Shown: positions 8,651 to 16,674 of the stretch, one piece after another
Numbering within the stretch: the first letter of the stretch is position 1
How the letters are laid out: the number at the start of each line of letters is the position of its first letter
Assembly (NCBI GenBank): GCA_964648795.1
Contig: CAZYMB010000002.1
Coordinates: 1 to 64,000, forward strand
Source of the DNA: JAHDDW01 sp964648795
GTDB taxonomy: Bacteria > Actinomycetota > Acidimicrobiia > Acidimicrobiales > SZUA-35
DNA length: 64,000 nucleotides
Direction: 5' to 3'
Translations under genes and position numbers: made by a program
The notes under the pieces: model-generated
Told to the model about the DNA's origin: nothing
The model's database searches: none
The model's input: only the letters and a program-made list of their open reading frames with translations

Positions 8651-9634
8651 TTAGCTAGAAAGTGCTCTGGCTACGTCCTTGGCGAAGTAGGTCAGAATAA
8701 ATGATGCCCCGGCACGCTTGATAGAGGTCAGTGTTTCCCACATTAGGGCGTCTCCGTCGACCCAGCCGTTGGCTGCTGCTGCTTTTATCATGGCGTACTC
8801 GCCACTCACTTGGTATGCCGCTACTGGGCAGTTAACTTCGCTTCTTATCTTTGCGATTACATCTAGGTATGCAAGCGCTGGTTTAACCATGACCATGTCT
8901 GCGCCTTCAAGAATGTCTAGCTCAACTTCGACGGAAGACTCATTCGTGTTGTGCCAGTCCTGTTGGTAGGCCTTGCGGTTTCCGCCGCCAGCTATCTGGA
9001 CATTAACAGCATCACGGAATGGCCCGTAGAAAGAGCTAGCGAACTTGGCTGAGTAGGCAAGTATTGGAAGATCAACAAACCCTTCGCCATCTAGTGCTTT
9101 ACGAATGGCGCCTACTTGGCCATCCATCATTCCCGACGGAGCAATTACTTGGGCTCCTGCTCTTGCTTGAGCGAGTGCTACTTCTGCATAAAGACCAATA
9201 GTTTCGTCGTTGTTGATAGTTCCATCTTTTTCAACGATGCCGCAGTGGCCGTGGTCGGTGTATTCGTCGAGACAAAGGTCTGACATGATTGAGATTTCAG
9301 AACCGAACTTTGCTGAAATTTCTGACAACGCTACTTGGACTACACCATCAGGGTTCCAAGCCTCAGAACCAACAGCGTCTTTGTTTTTTGGCAGACCGAA
9401 CAAAATAATTCCTGGAACACCGAGCTCCACAAGTTCTGCAACTTCATTAAGCAGCGAGGTTTGGGTGTGTTGAAAAACTCCAGGCAAAGATGAGACTTCT
9501 GCTGGCTCTGTCAAGGTTTCTGAAACAAAGAGAGGAGCTACTAAATCGGACACACCAATGTTTGTTTCTGCGACCAATCTACGAATCGATTCGGTTGATC
9601 TAAGTCTGCGGGGGCGGAAGTCTGGGTAAGCCAT
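8651..9634 (-). CDS. hemB: Porphobilinogen synthase (delta-aminolevulinic acid dehydratase)
   Basis: Condenses two 5-aminolevulinate molecules to porphobilinogen in the cytoplasm. The 327-residue length is typical. Landmarks are DFRPRRLR near the start, the metal-site region SDLCLDEYTDHGHCG, APSGMMDGQV, and the Schiff-base lysine region MVKPALAYLDVI. The metal site has two cysteines and an aspartate (C-L-D...C), intermediate between the three-Cys zinc type and the magnesium type. It follows hemD by 11 bases, and hemC-hemD-hemB read as one operon. Confidence 0.96.
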   Translation of the reverse strand: MAYPDFRPRRLRSTESIRRLVAETNIGVSDLVAPLFVSETLTEPAEVSSLPGVFQHTQTSLLNEVAELVELGVPGIILFGLPKNKDAVGSEAWNPDGVVQVALSEISAKFGSEISIMSDLCLDEYTDHGHCGIVEKDGTINNDETIGLYAEVALAQARAGAQVIAPSGMMDGQVGAIRKALDGEGFVDLPILAYSAKFASSFYGPFRDAVNVQIAGGGNRKAYQQDWHNTNESSVEVELDILEGADMVMVKPALAYLDVIAKIRSEVNCPVAAYQVSGEYAMIKAAAANGWVDGDALMWETLTSIKRAGASFILTYFAKDVARALSS

Positions 9635-9645
9635 GAAAGCTCAGC

Positions 9646-10353
9646 CTACCTGGGCATTGATGAGAGCCAATTCTTGAGCTGGACTAAAAGCTCGATATCA
9701 GAACCCATATCAGCAATAAAATCGGCAGCAAAATCCAGCCGCTCGAGATGAGCTGCCGTTGTATACCCTATTACACCAATATTTCCCTTGTACGAACTGA
9801 GAAACCCATCTGCGGCTTCGATTGCACTCGGACTAGCGAAGAATACGGCAGAACTCGAGTTTAAAGTGGCTTGCTCCTCTTCTGAAATAGGGATCGAAAC
9901 ATTTTTGTAGACCTCTCTGGTCTCAACTGCAGCACCAGAACCTGCACATAGGTGAGCTATTTGTGAATCAGACGATGAACCTTGCAGTACAAACACTTTG
10001 TTTGATTCTTCTAAACAAGCGACAGCTTCGACAGCCAAAGTCTTTCCATCAGGATTAGAAGCAACTTGAATCTGGTCGAAACCACCAGTGCGCAGCTTTG
10101 CGCCAAGGCGTTCAGAAAGGACAGCGAAACTACTATTTTGAAAATCTTTTGCATGGGCCAAGACATAGTCAACGGCATAACTAGAAGAGCAAACAACGAG
10201 ACGACTATTTCCACGAAGCCACGTCGGCTCGTCATCTGAGATTGAAATCTCAATCAGCGGAAGGTGCTCGACACTGAAGCCATCGGCAATAAGGTCGCCA
10301 CAAAGACTACCTAACGATCTACCCGCATGAGTTAAAACTAGATCTACGCTCAC
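9646..10353 (-). CDS. hemD: Uroporphyrinogen-III synthase
   Basis: Cyclises hydroxymethylbilane with inversion of ring D. The 235-residue sequence is divergent, as usual for this family, but keeps the two-domain pattern: an N-terminal LTHAG...LPLIEI segment and a later FASPSAIEA stretch with IGYTTAAHLE, equivalent to the conserved TSxxGV and IGxxTA regions. Its position four bases after hemC and 11 before hemB is the strongest support. ATG is the probable start. Confidence 0.88.
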   Translation of the reverse strand: MSVDLVLTHAGRSLGSLCGDLIADGFSVEHLPLIEISISDDEPTWLRGNSRLVVCSSSYAVDYVLAHAKDFQNSSFAVLSERLGAKLRTGGFDQIQVASNPDGKTLAVEAVACLEESNKVFVLQGSSSDSQIAHLCAGSGAAVETREVYKNVSIPISEEEQATLNSSSAVFFASPSAIEAADGFLSSYKGNIGVIGYTTAAHLERLDFAADFIADMGSDIELLVQLKNWLSSMPR

Positions 10354-10357
10354 AGGC

Positions 10358-11224
10358 CTAGTCTAAGTCGGCTACGAGAGCCTTGGCGAGGGTGTTGCCC
10401 ACATCGTCGGCTGTAGAGCCAGCGGCTTCGCTATGAGCAAACTTTGATTCTCCGTCGCTTAGGAAGCCAAGTATTGAGATTTGGTCGCCGTCTATTGTGG
10501 CATGAGCACCACCTGGAAGATCACAATTGCCGTCTAGTGCAGTAAGAAAAGCTCGCTCGGCATCTACTGCCAGCTGTGTTTCACGATGGTTTATCATTGC
10601 ACATAGCTCAAGAGTTGAAACATCATCTGATCTTGTTTCGACTGCAATTGCAGCTTGTCCAACCTGAGGCACAAAGTCTTCTAATGGAAGAACGTCGACA
10701 ACTTCGGGCTCTCTACCCAGGCGAGTGAGCGCACAGTATGCCATCACAATAGCGTCCACCTCATCAAGCTTCATGAGCCTTGTGTCTATGTTGCCACGCA
10801 ACTCGACAAAGTTAAGATCCGGTCTGCGCTCCAAGAGTTGTGCACGTCGACGCGCTGACCCGGTCGCAATAGTTGCACCCTTAGCTAGACCATCGAGCGT
10901 TGAACCAATAAGGCAGTCTCTGGCGTCGCCTCGCTCTATATAGCCTGCGATTGAAAGACCAGGCACCTCAACGGCCTGCATATCTTTTGATGAGTGAACG
11001 GCTATGTCTGCTTCGCCTGCAAGTACCAAATTCTGAACCTCTTTACAGAATGCACCCTTGCCAGCAAATGAAGAAATAGGAATTGTTAAGTCTTTGTCAA
11101 CTTTGGTTTCAACACCAACCATTCGTGGTTCGATCGAAGGGTCAGCCGCAACGAGGGCTTTGGCGACAGCTTTTGCCTGCCACATTGCCAATGAACTTCG
11201 TCTTGTCGCTATACGAACAATCAT
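10358..11224 (-). CDS. hemC: Porphobilinogen deaminase (hydroxymethylbilane synthase)
   Basis: Polymerises four porphobilinogens into hydroxymethylbilane. IATRRSSLAMWQA opens the enzyme. DIAVHSSKDM carries the catalytic Asp, TGSARRRAQL and ELRGNIDTRL carry substrate-binding arginines, and GNCDLPGGAHA carries the dipyrromethane-attachment cysteine. I place the start at ATG 11224 (MIVRIATRRS), giving 288 residues; an in-frame start at 11254 would add ten residues with no family counterpart. It is the first gene of hemC-hemD-hemB. hemA and hemL are not in the window. Confidence 0.95.
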   Translation of the reverse strand: MIVRIATRRSSLAMWQAKAVAKALVAADPSIEPRMVGVETKVDKDLTIPISSFAGKGAFCKEVQNLVLAGEADIAVHSSKDMQAVEVPGLSIAGYIERGDARDCLIGSTLDGLAKGATIATGSARRRAQLLERRPDLNFVELRGNIDTRLMKLDEVDAIVMAYCALTRLGREPEVVDVLPLEDFVPQVGQAAIAVETRSDDVSTLELCAMINHRETQLAVDAERAFLTALDGNCDLPGGAHATIDGDQISILGFLSDGESKFAHSEAAGSTADDVGNTLAKALVADLD

Positions 11225-11319
11225 GTGTCTAGTTCCGTGATTCGCACATGACAAAGGCTACGCCTCAGAACCGCAAAAACCGCTTACAGAACTAGTGTTT
11301 GAGCACTTTGGAGTGCCAA

Positions 11320-11406
11320 CTAGGCGAGCACCAGAACTTGAACTAGGAAAGCCCCCAGAATTAGGGCTAAAAGGAGTGCGAGCGTTATTACTACAGAAAG
11401 TCTCAT
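11320..11406 (-). CDS. 28-residue single-pass membrane peptide coupled to the SAM hydrolase gene
   Basis: A short frame starting at ATG 11406, where ATGA overlaps the stop of the preceding SAM hydrolase gene. It encodes a peptide that begins MRLSVVITLALLL and is almost wholly hydrophobic, consistent with one transmembrane helix after an N-terminal Arg. The coupling geometry matches many certain gene pairs in this window. A longer antisense frame exists across the same bases, but its composition looks like a mirror of this one. Function unknown. Confidence 0.45.
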   Translation of the reverse strand: MRLSVVITLALLLALILGAFLVQVLVLA

Positions 11407-12221
11407 TGCTTAATCTCAACGTGGGTCGACGAGCCTGATTCTAGCGTTGCGGCTGCTATCTGAACGTGTGCGCCAACCAAAATGCCGGCAATCTCGGCTG
11501 CATTAGCCCGCAATGCTGCGATCGATACCAAGCCCGACGAGTTAGGCAACACACCAACTTCTCCCTCAGCCAATTCAGAAATCGCATTTACTGCTTTCAT
11601 TACCGAACTCGATTTGTCGACAGTTACTTCGACAGTTGCGCCAAGCTTAGCCACATGCTCGCCTTCCAAGTTTAGGTGGATGTTGCCGAACCGATCTATC
11701 CAAAGCACCTGAGCATCAACACTTCCATCTTCTCGAATCTCGGCCACTGGCATAAGTTGTGGTACAAGTGTTGAGCTATCGATTTGTTTTCCTAGCTCGT
11801 TCGCCGGTGTCCCCGCCGCAAGTTTGGCTACAACTGGTGCCATGATGTCTCGTGACTTGGAGACACCAACAGAAGAATCAAATTCGATCTCGAAGGCGTT
11901 GGTTGCTCCCCCAACTAAAGCAACAGCTGCTGCCATTACCCCGTTATCGGGGCCAACAAGATAGGACTGGCCGTCTCCAACTTCGACTATTACTGGTCTC
12001 CCATCGTGAGGGTCCACCATGCACATAACTATTCCTGGTTGAAGAAAGTCAACTGAGCGAGCCAAGACATAGGATGCTTCGTTTGTGGCAAATGGAGTGA
12101 CATCGTGTGTTAGGTCAACAATGTTTGCAAGCGGTGCAAACTCGGCAATAACAGATTTAATCTGGCCGACTTGTCCGTCAGCCGAGCCCAGGTCTGAAAT
12201 TAGAGTGATTGTATTAGCCAC
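11403..12221 (-). CDS. S-adenosyl-L-methionine hydrolase (adenosine-forming), DUF62 family
   Basis: A 272-residue member of the family that splits SAM with an activated water or hydroxide into adenosine and methionine, related to fluorinases and chlorinases. The N-terminal signature appears as ITLISDLGSADGQVGQ and VDLTHDVTPF. FLVGPDNG-type sequence occurs as YLVGPDNGVM, and WIDRFGNIHLNL marks the C-terminal domain. The fluorinase-specific loop is not evident, so the hydrolase role is most likely. The preceding rsiG-like gene is on the same strand 17 bases away, and a 28-residue membrane peptide overlaps its end. Confidence 0.88.
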   Translation of the reverse strand: MANTITLISDLGSADGQVGQIKSVIAEFAPLANIVDLTHDVTPFATNEASYVLARSVDFLQPGIVMCMVDPHDGRPVIVEVGDGQSYLVGPDNGVMAAAVALVGGATNAFEIEFDSSVGVSKSRDIMAPVVAKLAAGTPANELGKQIDSSTLVPQLMPVAEIREDGSVDAQVLWIDRFGNIHLNLEGEHVAKLGATVEVTVDKSSSVMKAVNAISELAEGEVGVLPNSSGLVSIAALRANAAEIAGILVGAHVQIAAATLESGSSTHVEIKQ

Positions 12222-12238
12222 AGAAATAGGATTCTAGG

Positions 12239-12778
12239 CTACTTTCTGAATGCGTCCTCAGTTGTGGCTGCACCACTGGCGTAGCGGCCACCAATTTCAC
12301 GTTGGATGCCATCAATCTTTTCGTGAAGTTCACGGCGCCCACCAGATAGGTCCTCTTCGAATGACTTTAGTGAAGCCAAATGCTCGTTGAGATCTTGTTC
12401 TGAAGCGTCACCAATACTGGAGAGCTGGCTTGCTGAGATTAAGCTATCGAGCTTTGAGATAAGTTCGTGTGCAACTGGTCCTGGCTCGTTGATAGTTAGC
12501 CGGCCACTTCGAGAAGCGGCTGGGGCATCCGCCAAAATATCTGGTAGCTCGAACAGCACCTCAGTTGCATCCACTTCTGTGGCTGCTTCACGGTTTTCTC
12601 GGTTAGCTACTTCGTGACCGACAATATCCATACGGCCTTGAGTAAGTCGGCGAACTAAAGATAGATCTGTTTCGGCGCCCTGTAGTTGAGTTCTCATCTC
12701 ACGGAGTTGAGGCAACTCTGCACCCGCTAGGTCAGAATGAATAGAGTCTTCGAGTAATTGGCTTATTGCTTGTATCAC
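12239..12778 (-). CDS. RsiG-like c-di-GMP-binding anti-sigma factor
   Basis: A 179-residue, strongly helical protein. Helix 1 contains E36-x3-S40-x2-R43-x3-Q47-x3-D51, an exact match to the c-di-GMP signature E(X)3S(X)2R(X)3Q(X)3D described for Streptomyces and Rubrobacter RsiG. A C-terminal helix carries E141-x3-S145-x2-R148-x3-H152-x3-D156, the same spacing with Gln replaced by His. An antiparallel coiled coil binding c-di-GMP and a WhiG-like sigma factor is therefore expected. The linker (about 60-130) is longer than a simple hairpin. No WhiG-type sigma gene is in the window; the only sigma gene here is ECF-type, with its own partner. Confidence 0.75.
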   Translation of the reverse strand: MIQAISQLLEDSIHSDLAGAELPQLREMRTQLQGAETDLSLVRRLTQGRMDIVGHEVANRENREAATEVDATEVLFELPDILADAPAASRSGRLTINEPGPVAHELISKLDSLISASQLSSIGDASEQDLNEHLASLKSFEEDLSGGRRELHEKIDGIQREIGGRYASGAATTEDAFRK

Positions 12779-12814
12779 TCAACCAAGCTTAGCATTCACA
12801 CCGATTGTGGCTTG

Positions 12815-13768
12815 CTATGCCTGCCCTGCAAGCTCTAGGACGATCATGATCCCAAGCCAAATAGGAGCTGCCAGTAAGTATGAGTCCAAACGACGAAGCG
12901 CTGGCGCCCAAGATGTAGGCCTTGGAAGAAGAATCGATGCAAACATCTGTCCGATGATTCCACTGATACCGGTTATCAAACCAAGGACCGCAAAGAACAC
13001 CAAGTCACTTGGTAGCGCTGCGGGTGGAAACAAGAAGATGCCGAGGGTGACTACTACTAAGGCAATAAAGCCAGCTATTGGGCCTTCGAATGCGTTGTGC
13101 GCACCCGAACCAACAATAAAATCACCAATTTCGTACGCAGAAATAACCAGTATGAGAGCGATAAAGACTTCGAAACCTGACCCTACTTCGACTTCTCTCA
13201 CCGCAATAGTGATGGCACTGGCTGCAGCTATTCCTACTGGGAAAATAGACCTGATCATTATTCCCATTACTTGCGCAAAGGTCTTTGCTCCGTCCTTTGT
13301 GAGCGCTGCTCCGACTAGAACCATGACAAATGCTGCTAAGGCTCCCACCGGTATCGCCACAAGCCCAAAGAAAGAACTAAACGCTAGAAGGAACGCCCCA
13401 AGCCCTGCTGCAGAGCGACTCTCAGCCGCAGAGCCGAGCCAAGTGTTTGCAATCTGCAAACCAGCTAGCCCGGCAACTGTTGAAAACACAAGTGCGATAA
13501 ACGGAGCGGCAAACTGGGCTTGAGAAAACAGAATTAGCGCAGATGGAACAAGAAGCACAAGGCCAAACCAAATAATACCGAGTGTAACTTTTGGGCCATC
13601 TGTCGAGTATGGGATAGCGAGTCTTGATTGGTTCCACCTTTTGTGGCGAGCCATATCTTCTTGTCGTGCTTTGTCAGAACGACTCTGAGCTCGACGAGAC
13701 TGAGTTCTCATCTTTGGGCCCGTTGGCACCTTCGGTGGAGGCTGTCGATTCCCTGGATGCTGTGCCAC
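12815..13768 (-). CDS. Polytopic membrane protein resembling phosphatidate cytidylyltransferase (CdsA)
   Basis: 317 residues: a basic, Pro/Arg-rich cytoplasmic N-terminus of about 55 residues, then roughly eight hydrophobic segments. Late features recall CdsA: YEIGDFIVGSGAHNAFEGP resembles the D-x-GYxxG...G region, and ALRRLDSYLLAAP resembles the final LDRLDS motif. Classical catalytic acidic residues are only partly visible, so CDP-diacylglycerol synthesis is plausible but not secure. GTG start at 13768, directly abutting the MoaD-like stop. It may be a divergent homologue with another lipid substrate. Confidence 0.55.
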   Translation of the reverse strand: MAQHPGNRQPPPKVPTGPKMRTQSRRAQSRSDKARQEDMARHKRWNQSRLAIPYSTDGPKVTLGIIWFGLVLLVPSALILFSQAQFAAPFIALVFSTVAGLAGLQIANTWLGSAAESRSAAGLGAFLLAFSSFFGLVAIPVGALAAFVMVLVGAALTKDGAKTFAQVMGIMIRSIFPVGIAAASAITIAVREVEVGSGFEVFIALILVISAYEIGDFIVGSGAHNAFEGPIAGFIALVVVTLGIFLFPPAALPSDLVFFAVLGLITGISGIIGQMFASILLPRPTSWAPALRRLDSYLLAAPIWLGIMIVLELAGQA

Positions 13769-14005
13769 TTATCCCCCAGACACCGGAGGTAGAACGGCGA
13801 CTTCGTCACCTGCTGTTAGATCTCTATTCAAAGGAGCTGATGAACCGTTAACCCAAACCTGTGACTGTTTCAGTAGAGTCTCGAATTCGTCGCCGTAAAG
13901 TTTGATGAGTTCAGCTGAAATCTCGCTGACTGTTGAACCAACAATCTCGATTTCTGATTTAGCCGCTATTTCTGCCGCTTGTGCGAATAACTTTACTGAG
14001 ACCAC
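13769..14005 (-). CDS. MoaD/ThiS-family sulfur carrier protein
   Basis: A 78-residue ubiquitin-like protein ending VLPPVSGG. The C-terminal Gly-Gly is needed for adenylation and thiocarboxylate formation. The VKLFAQAAE start and GDEVAVLPPVSGG end match MoaD, the small subunit of molybdopterin synthase. No moaE or other molybdenum cofactor gene is near, so it could serve another sulfur-transfer pathway. GTG start. Confidence 0.85.
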   Translation of the reverse strand: MVSVKLFAQAAEIAAKSEIEIVGSTVSEISAELIKLYGDEFETLLKQSQVWVNGSSAPLNRDLTAGDEVAVLPPVSGG

Positions 14006-14085
14006 TTAACCAGTGTGGCACAGCAAAGCGCTAATTCCTCTGCGCGAATACCCTTAAGAGCCGCTATTTCTAGCTAATTACGCCC

Positions 14086-14691
14086 TTAAAGGGCGCTTTC
14101 TTTGCCGCCACCGGTGGATATATCGCTATCTATTAGCTCCATCCGATCCCCAATTTCAATATTGTCCTCTGTTACCGTCACCCAGATTCCGCCAAGGTTG
14201 CTGATTCTGCCACGCTCTAGGTCGTGGTATTTCTCTAAAGTTATGATTATCCCCGAGTGAGCAACGACGAGGACTTGAGCTCCTTCGAACTGTTTTGAGA
14301 TCTTAAGAAGGCCTGTAAATACTCGAGCAAGAAAGGCGCTGTCGGGTTCCCAACCTTCGGGGCGGTAGCCAGACGCCTCCCAGTCTGGAGCAATCTCTTT
14401 GATCTCAGCTCGAGTCTTACCAGACCACTCCCCAACATCTCGCTCTACAAGCTCTGGCACCTCTAAGACGGGGCCAATCCCAGCCTTATCTGCAATGAGA
14501 TCAGCTGTTTCTTTGGCTCTGATTAGTGTTGAGCTAGCTATCAAATCGATTTGGCCTATACCCGAAGCTGCGGCCTGGGCTTGAGTGCGCCCGAGGTCAG
14601 AAAGGGGCGCGTCGGCTCGGCCTTGCCAGCGGTGCTCGATATTCCAAGTTGATTGTCCATGCCTTACCAGCAGGATTCGGGTTGCAGCCAC
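14086..14691 (-). CDS. Histidine phosphatase (phosphoglycerate mutase-like)
   Basis: 201 residues with the phosphohistidine signature LVRHGQSTWN at about 8-17, the second Arg region SSTLIRAKETADLI, the acid ERDVGEWSGKT and the second catalytic His in VVAHSGII. These are the catalytic elements of branch-1 histidine phosphatases. Substrate could be a phosphoglycerate, cofactor phosphate or other phosphomonoester. Glycolytic mutase activity is better assigned to gpmI at 59.5 kb. It diverges from the SDR gene. Confidence 0.85.
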   Translation of the reverse strand: MAATRILLVRHGQSTWNIEHRWQGRADAPLSDLGRTQAQAAASGIGQIDLIASSTLIRAKETADLIADKAGIGPVLEVPELVERDVGEWSGKTRAEIKEIAPDWEASGYRPEGWEPDSAFLARVFTGLLKISKQFEGAQVLVVAHSGIIITLEKYHDLERGRISNLGGIWVTVTEDNIEIGDRMELIDSDISTGGGKESAL

Positions 14692-14750
14692 ATCGACACG
14701 TTATCGCATCAACATGTGATCGTACGACTTTGGTCTATCCCAGGTATCGT

Positions 14751-15542
14751 ATGAGGGTGCCAAACACAGGAATTAACCCTTGGAATAGAGCCCTAGTCAC
14801 AGGAGCATCTTCTGGCATTGGCCGCGACATGTGCAAAATCCTGAGCGCCCAGGGAACTGACTTGATTATTGTAGCTAGACGCCAAGATCGTCTAGAAGAA
14901 TTGGCCGCCCAGCTAGAAACCGACGTCGAAATTCTAGTTGCGGATTTAACTAAGCAGTCCGATATCGAGGCAGTCGCTAAGAGATTACAAGATGAATCCA
15001 AACCGGTTGATCTTCTGATCAACAATGCAGGCCTCGGCAACTTTGGTACTTTCACAGACCTTGACTTAGATGCAGAGAAAACTGTTATCCAAGTAAACGT
15101 CGATGCTCTTCATACGCTTTGCCATGTTGCAGCTAACACCATGAAAGAACGTAAGCACGGTTGGATCCTGAACGTAAGTTCGATCTCTGGTTTCGCACCG
15201 TATCCTCGCTCTGCAACATATGGCGGGACTAAAGCCTTCGTACTCAATTTCTCTGAAGCTCTTCAAGCTGAACTTTCAAAAGATGGTGTTGTAGTTTCAG
15301 CGTTGTGTCCTGGGCCAACTCGTACAGAGTTTCAAAGCAACGCCAAGGTCGACCTAGGCGTGCTGCCGGACTTTCTAATTACAGAGTCGTTAGAAGTTGC
15401 AGCAATTGGTTTGTCAGATCTGGCAAAGAAAAAGGCAGTCAGCGTTCCAGGAACTTCAATGAAAGCAACTCGAGTAATAATCAAGTTGCTTCCAGGTAGC
15501 GCTATCCGAAAGATAAGCGACTACATAAGTTCGAAGCGTTAA
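14751..15542 (+). CDS. Short-chain dehydrogenase/reductase
   Basis: 263-residue classical SDR. TGASSGIG binds the NAD(P) dinucleotide, NNAG is the structural motif, and a catalytic serine in NVSSISG is followed by Y-G-G-T-K (YxxxK). An arginine-rich turn after the second strand (VARRQDRL) suggests NADP preference. The start is taken at ATG 14751; a longer frame would run back through the divergent phosphatase gene. Substrate unknown. Its last bases overlap a convergent small acidic frame. Confidence 0.88.
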   Translation: MRVPNTGINPWNRALVTGASSGIGRDMCKILSAQGTDLIIVARRQDRLEELAAQLETDVEILVADLTKQSDIEAVAKRLQDESKPVDLLINNAGLGNFGTFTDLDLDAEKTVIQVNVDALHTLCHVAANTMKERKHGWILNVSSISGFAPYPRSATYGGTKAFVLNFSEALQAELSKDGVVVSALCPGPTRTEFQSNAKVDLGVLPDFLITESLEVAAIGLSDLAKKKAVSVPGTSMKATRVIIKLLPGSAIRKISDYISSKR

Positions 15543-15685
15543 CCCGCTAGGTCGCCAAGGTCGCTGTCGATCTGGTCAAGCTCGGCGGTGAGAGAATCTA
15601 GTTCTGCCGCATCAGGCAGAACCTCTTCCGCAGTAGCTACATCAGCCTCTTGTGATTCGTTTGATTGAGTAATTGGTTCTAGCAC
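15539..15685 (-). CDS. Possible 48-residue acidic protein
   Basis: A GTG-started frame of 48 residues whose end overlaps the convergent SDR gene by three bases. It is rich in Glu, Asp and Ala and ends with a predicted helix containing ELDSLTAELDQIDSDLGD. The heptad-like spacing of hydrophobic residues and the wobble pattern look protein-coding, but no family is recognised. There is no strong ribosome-binding site. Confidence 0.4.
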   Translation of the reverse strand: MLEPITQSNESQEADVATAEEVLPDAAELDSLTAELDQIDSDLGDLAG

Positions 15686-15818
15686 AGCGCTCTAAGCTAC
15701 ACACCCCCGACCTGAGCCCACAACCCCAGGCAAACATTAGTTACAAGCCCATACAAATAGGCCTTATATATGGCTATTTCTGAGTCATTAATGGATTTAA
15801 TGACGCTAGATTGTATGC

Positions 15819-15893
15819 GCCCCTGTGGCGCAGTCTGGTTAGCGCAGCGGACTTTTAATCCGTTGGTCCTGGGTTCGAATCCCAGCGGGGGCA
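15819..15893 (+). tRNA. tRNA-Lys (TTT)
   Basis: Acceptor GCCCCTG/CGGGGGC with discriminator A73, anticodon loop CTTTTAA giving TTT, and T-arm CTGGGTTCGAATCCCAG. CCA is not encoded. Its 3' end plus downstream bases (15872-15898) is repeated exactly at 15993-16019. Confidence 0.95.
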
Positions 15894-15992
15894 CACTTAC
15901 ACGTCAAAACTTCTGCATAACAAAGCCCGCACCAGTCGGCCTGCTACAAACCTAACAACCAACCAAAGCCCTAAACCACCCAAAGAGCCTCC

Positions 15993-16019
15993 GGTTCGAA
16001 TCCCAGCGGGGGCACACTT
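15993..16019 (+). repeat. 27-bp duplicated 3' end of tRNA-Lys (att-like)
   Basis: Bases 15993-16019 repeat 15872-15898 perfectly. They cover the T-loop, the 3' acceptor strand and five downstream bases. The spacer of 94 bases holds no gene. Duplication of a tRNA 3' end is what tRNA-targeting integrases leave at the two ends of an element. The copy stops exactly at the stop codon of the next gene. No integrase is visible, so this may be an excision scar or the edge of an older island. Confidence 0.7.
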
Positions 16020-16565
16020 TTACTCGAAGCAGTTTGGAGCTTGCTCCCTCATCTCTACACCGATTGTGGCAGCATCCACTCCAAAGAATAGATCTCTGTC
16101 AGCAGTCTCTACAATGCACCTGACCTGCTCCTCTTCAGACCCAGTTGCAACCAGACTCTTGATGACCTCTTCATCGGTCATACTTTCGATTACAAAGTCC
16201 TCGGACTGCAAGTTAATGTTTTCGTCAGTAACCTGTCGGCCAGTATTAACTGCTCGGAGTACCGCTTCTTGGTCAGCGTCTGCAAGAAAGCTAGTAGTAA
16301 CGCAATCAAAAGTTTCGTCCGACAGATCGAAGAGCTCATTTATTGGCAGCTGTCCCTCGACCAATTCATCTGATTCAAACAACTCAACAATGGCGTTCCG
16401 AGAATAATTGAAGACTTTTTCCTGATCACGCTCATTGAGCCCATCTGCGTTAGTGAGAGTACTTACAGTCGAGTCATCGTCCAGAATTTCGACTTGCTGA
16501 TCCCCTAAGACATTTGAATCCACTGCAATATCAGCGCCGCCACATCCAACTAAGAAAACGAACAT
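16020..16565 (-). CDS. Lipoprotein of unknown function with an apparently shifted start
   Basis: 181 residues from the first in-frame ATG, opening MFVFLVGCGG, which looks like the second half of a lipoprotein signal with cysteine 8 as lipobox. Acidic, with cysteines in FDCVTTSF, VRCIVET and the terminal NCFE. It contains two similar EL/DEE-rich stretches. The nine codons before the ATG have no start codon but would encode LVIRLVVIG. One base further up, ATG 16594-16596 would be in frame if base 16593 were absent, giving a complete signal peptide. The gene may carry a one-base insertion or a sequencing error. No known family. Confidence 0.65.
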   Translation of the reverse strand: MFVFLVGCGGADIAVDSNVLGDQQVEILDDDSTVSTLTNADGLNERDQEKVFNYSRNAIVELFESDELVEGQLPINELFDLSDETFDCVTTSFLADADQEAVLRAVNTGRQVTDENINLQSEDFVIESMTDEEVIKSLVATGSEEEQVRCIVETADRDLFFGVDAATIGVEMREQAPNCFE

Positions 16566-16674
16566 TCCAATAACTACTAGTCTTATAACAAGTCATCGAC
16601 ACAAGCCCGGAGCCCCTTTAACTAGGTTTCTTTTATTGCCTGTACAATATAAAGGTAGTTAGAAGGCGGTTACG

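Noticed and set aside
11290..11430. Rightward frame opposite the 28-residue peptide
   Set aside because: No ribosome-binding site and no coupling; the leftward frame has ATGA overlap and a coherent transmembrane helix.
12807..13523. Long rightward frame antisense to the CdsA-like gene
   Set aside because: It mirrors a real membrane-protein gene, with a Thr/Ala/Pro-rich composition typical of shadows and no family features.
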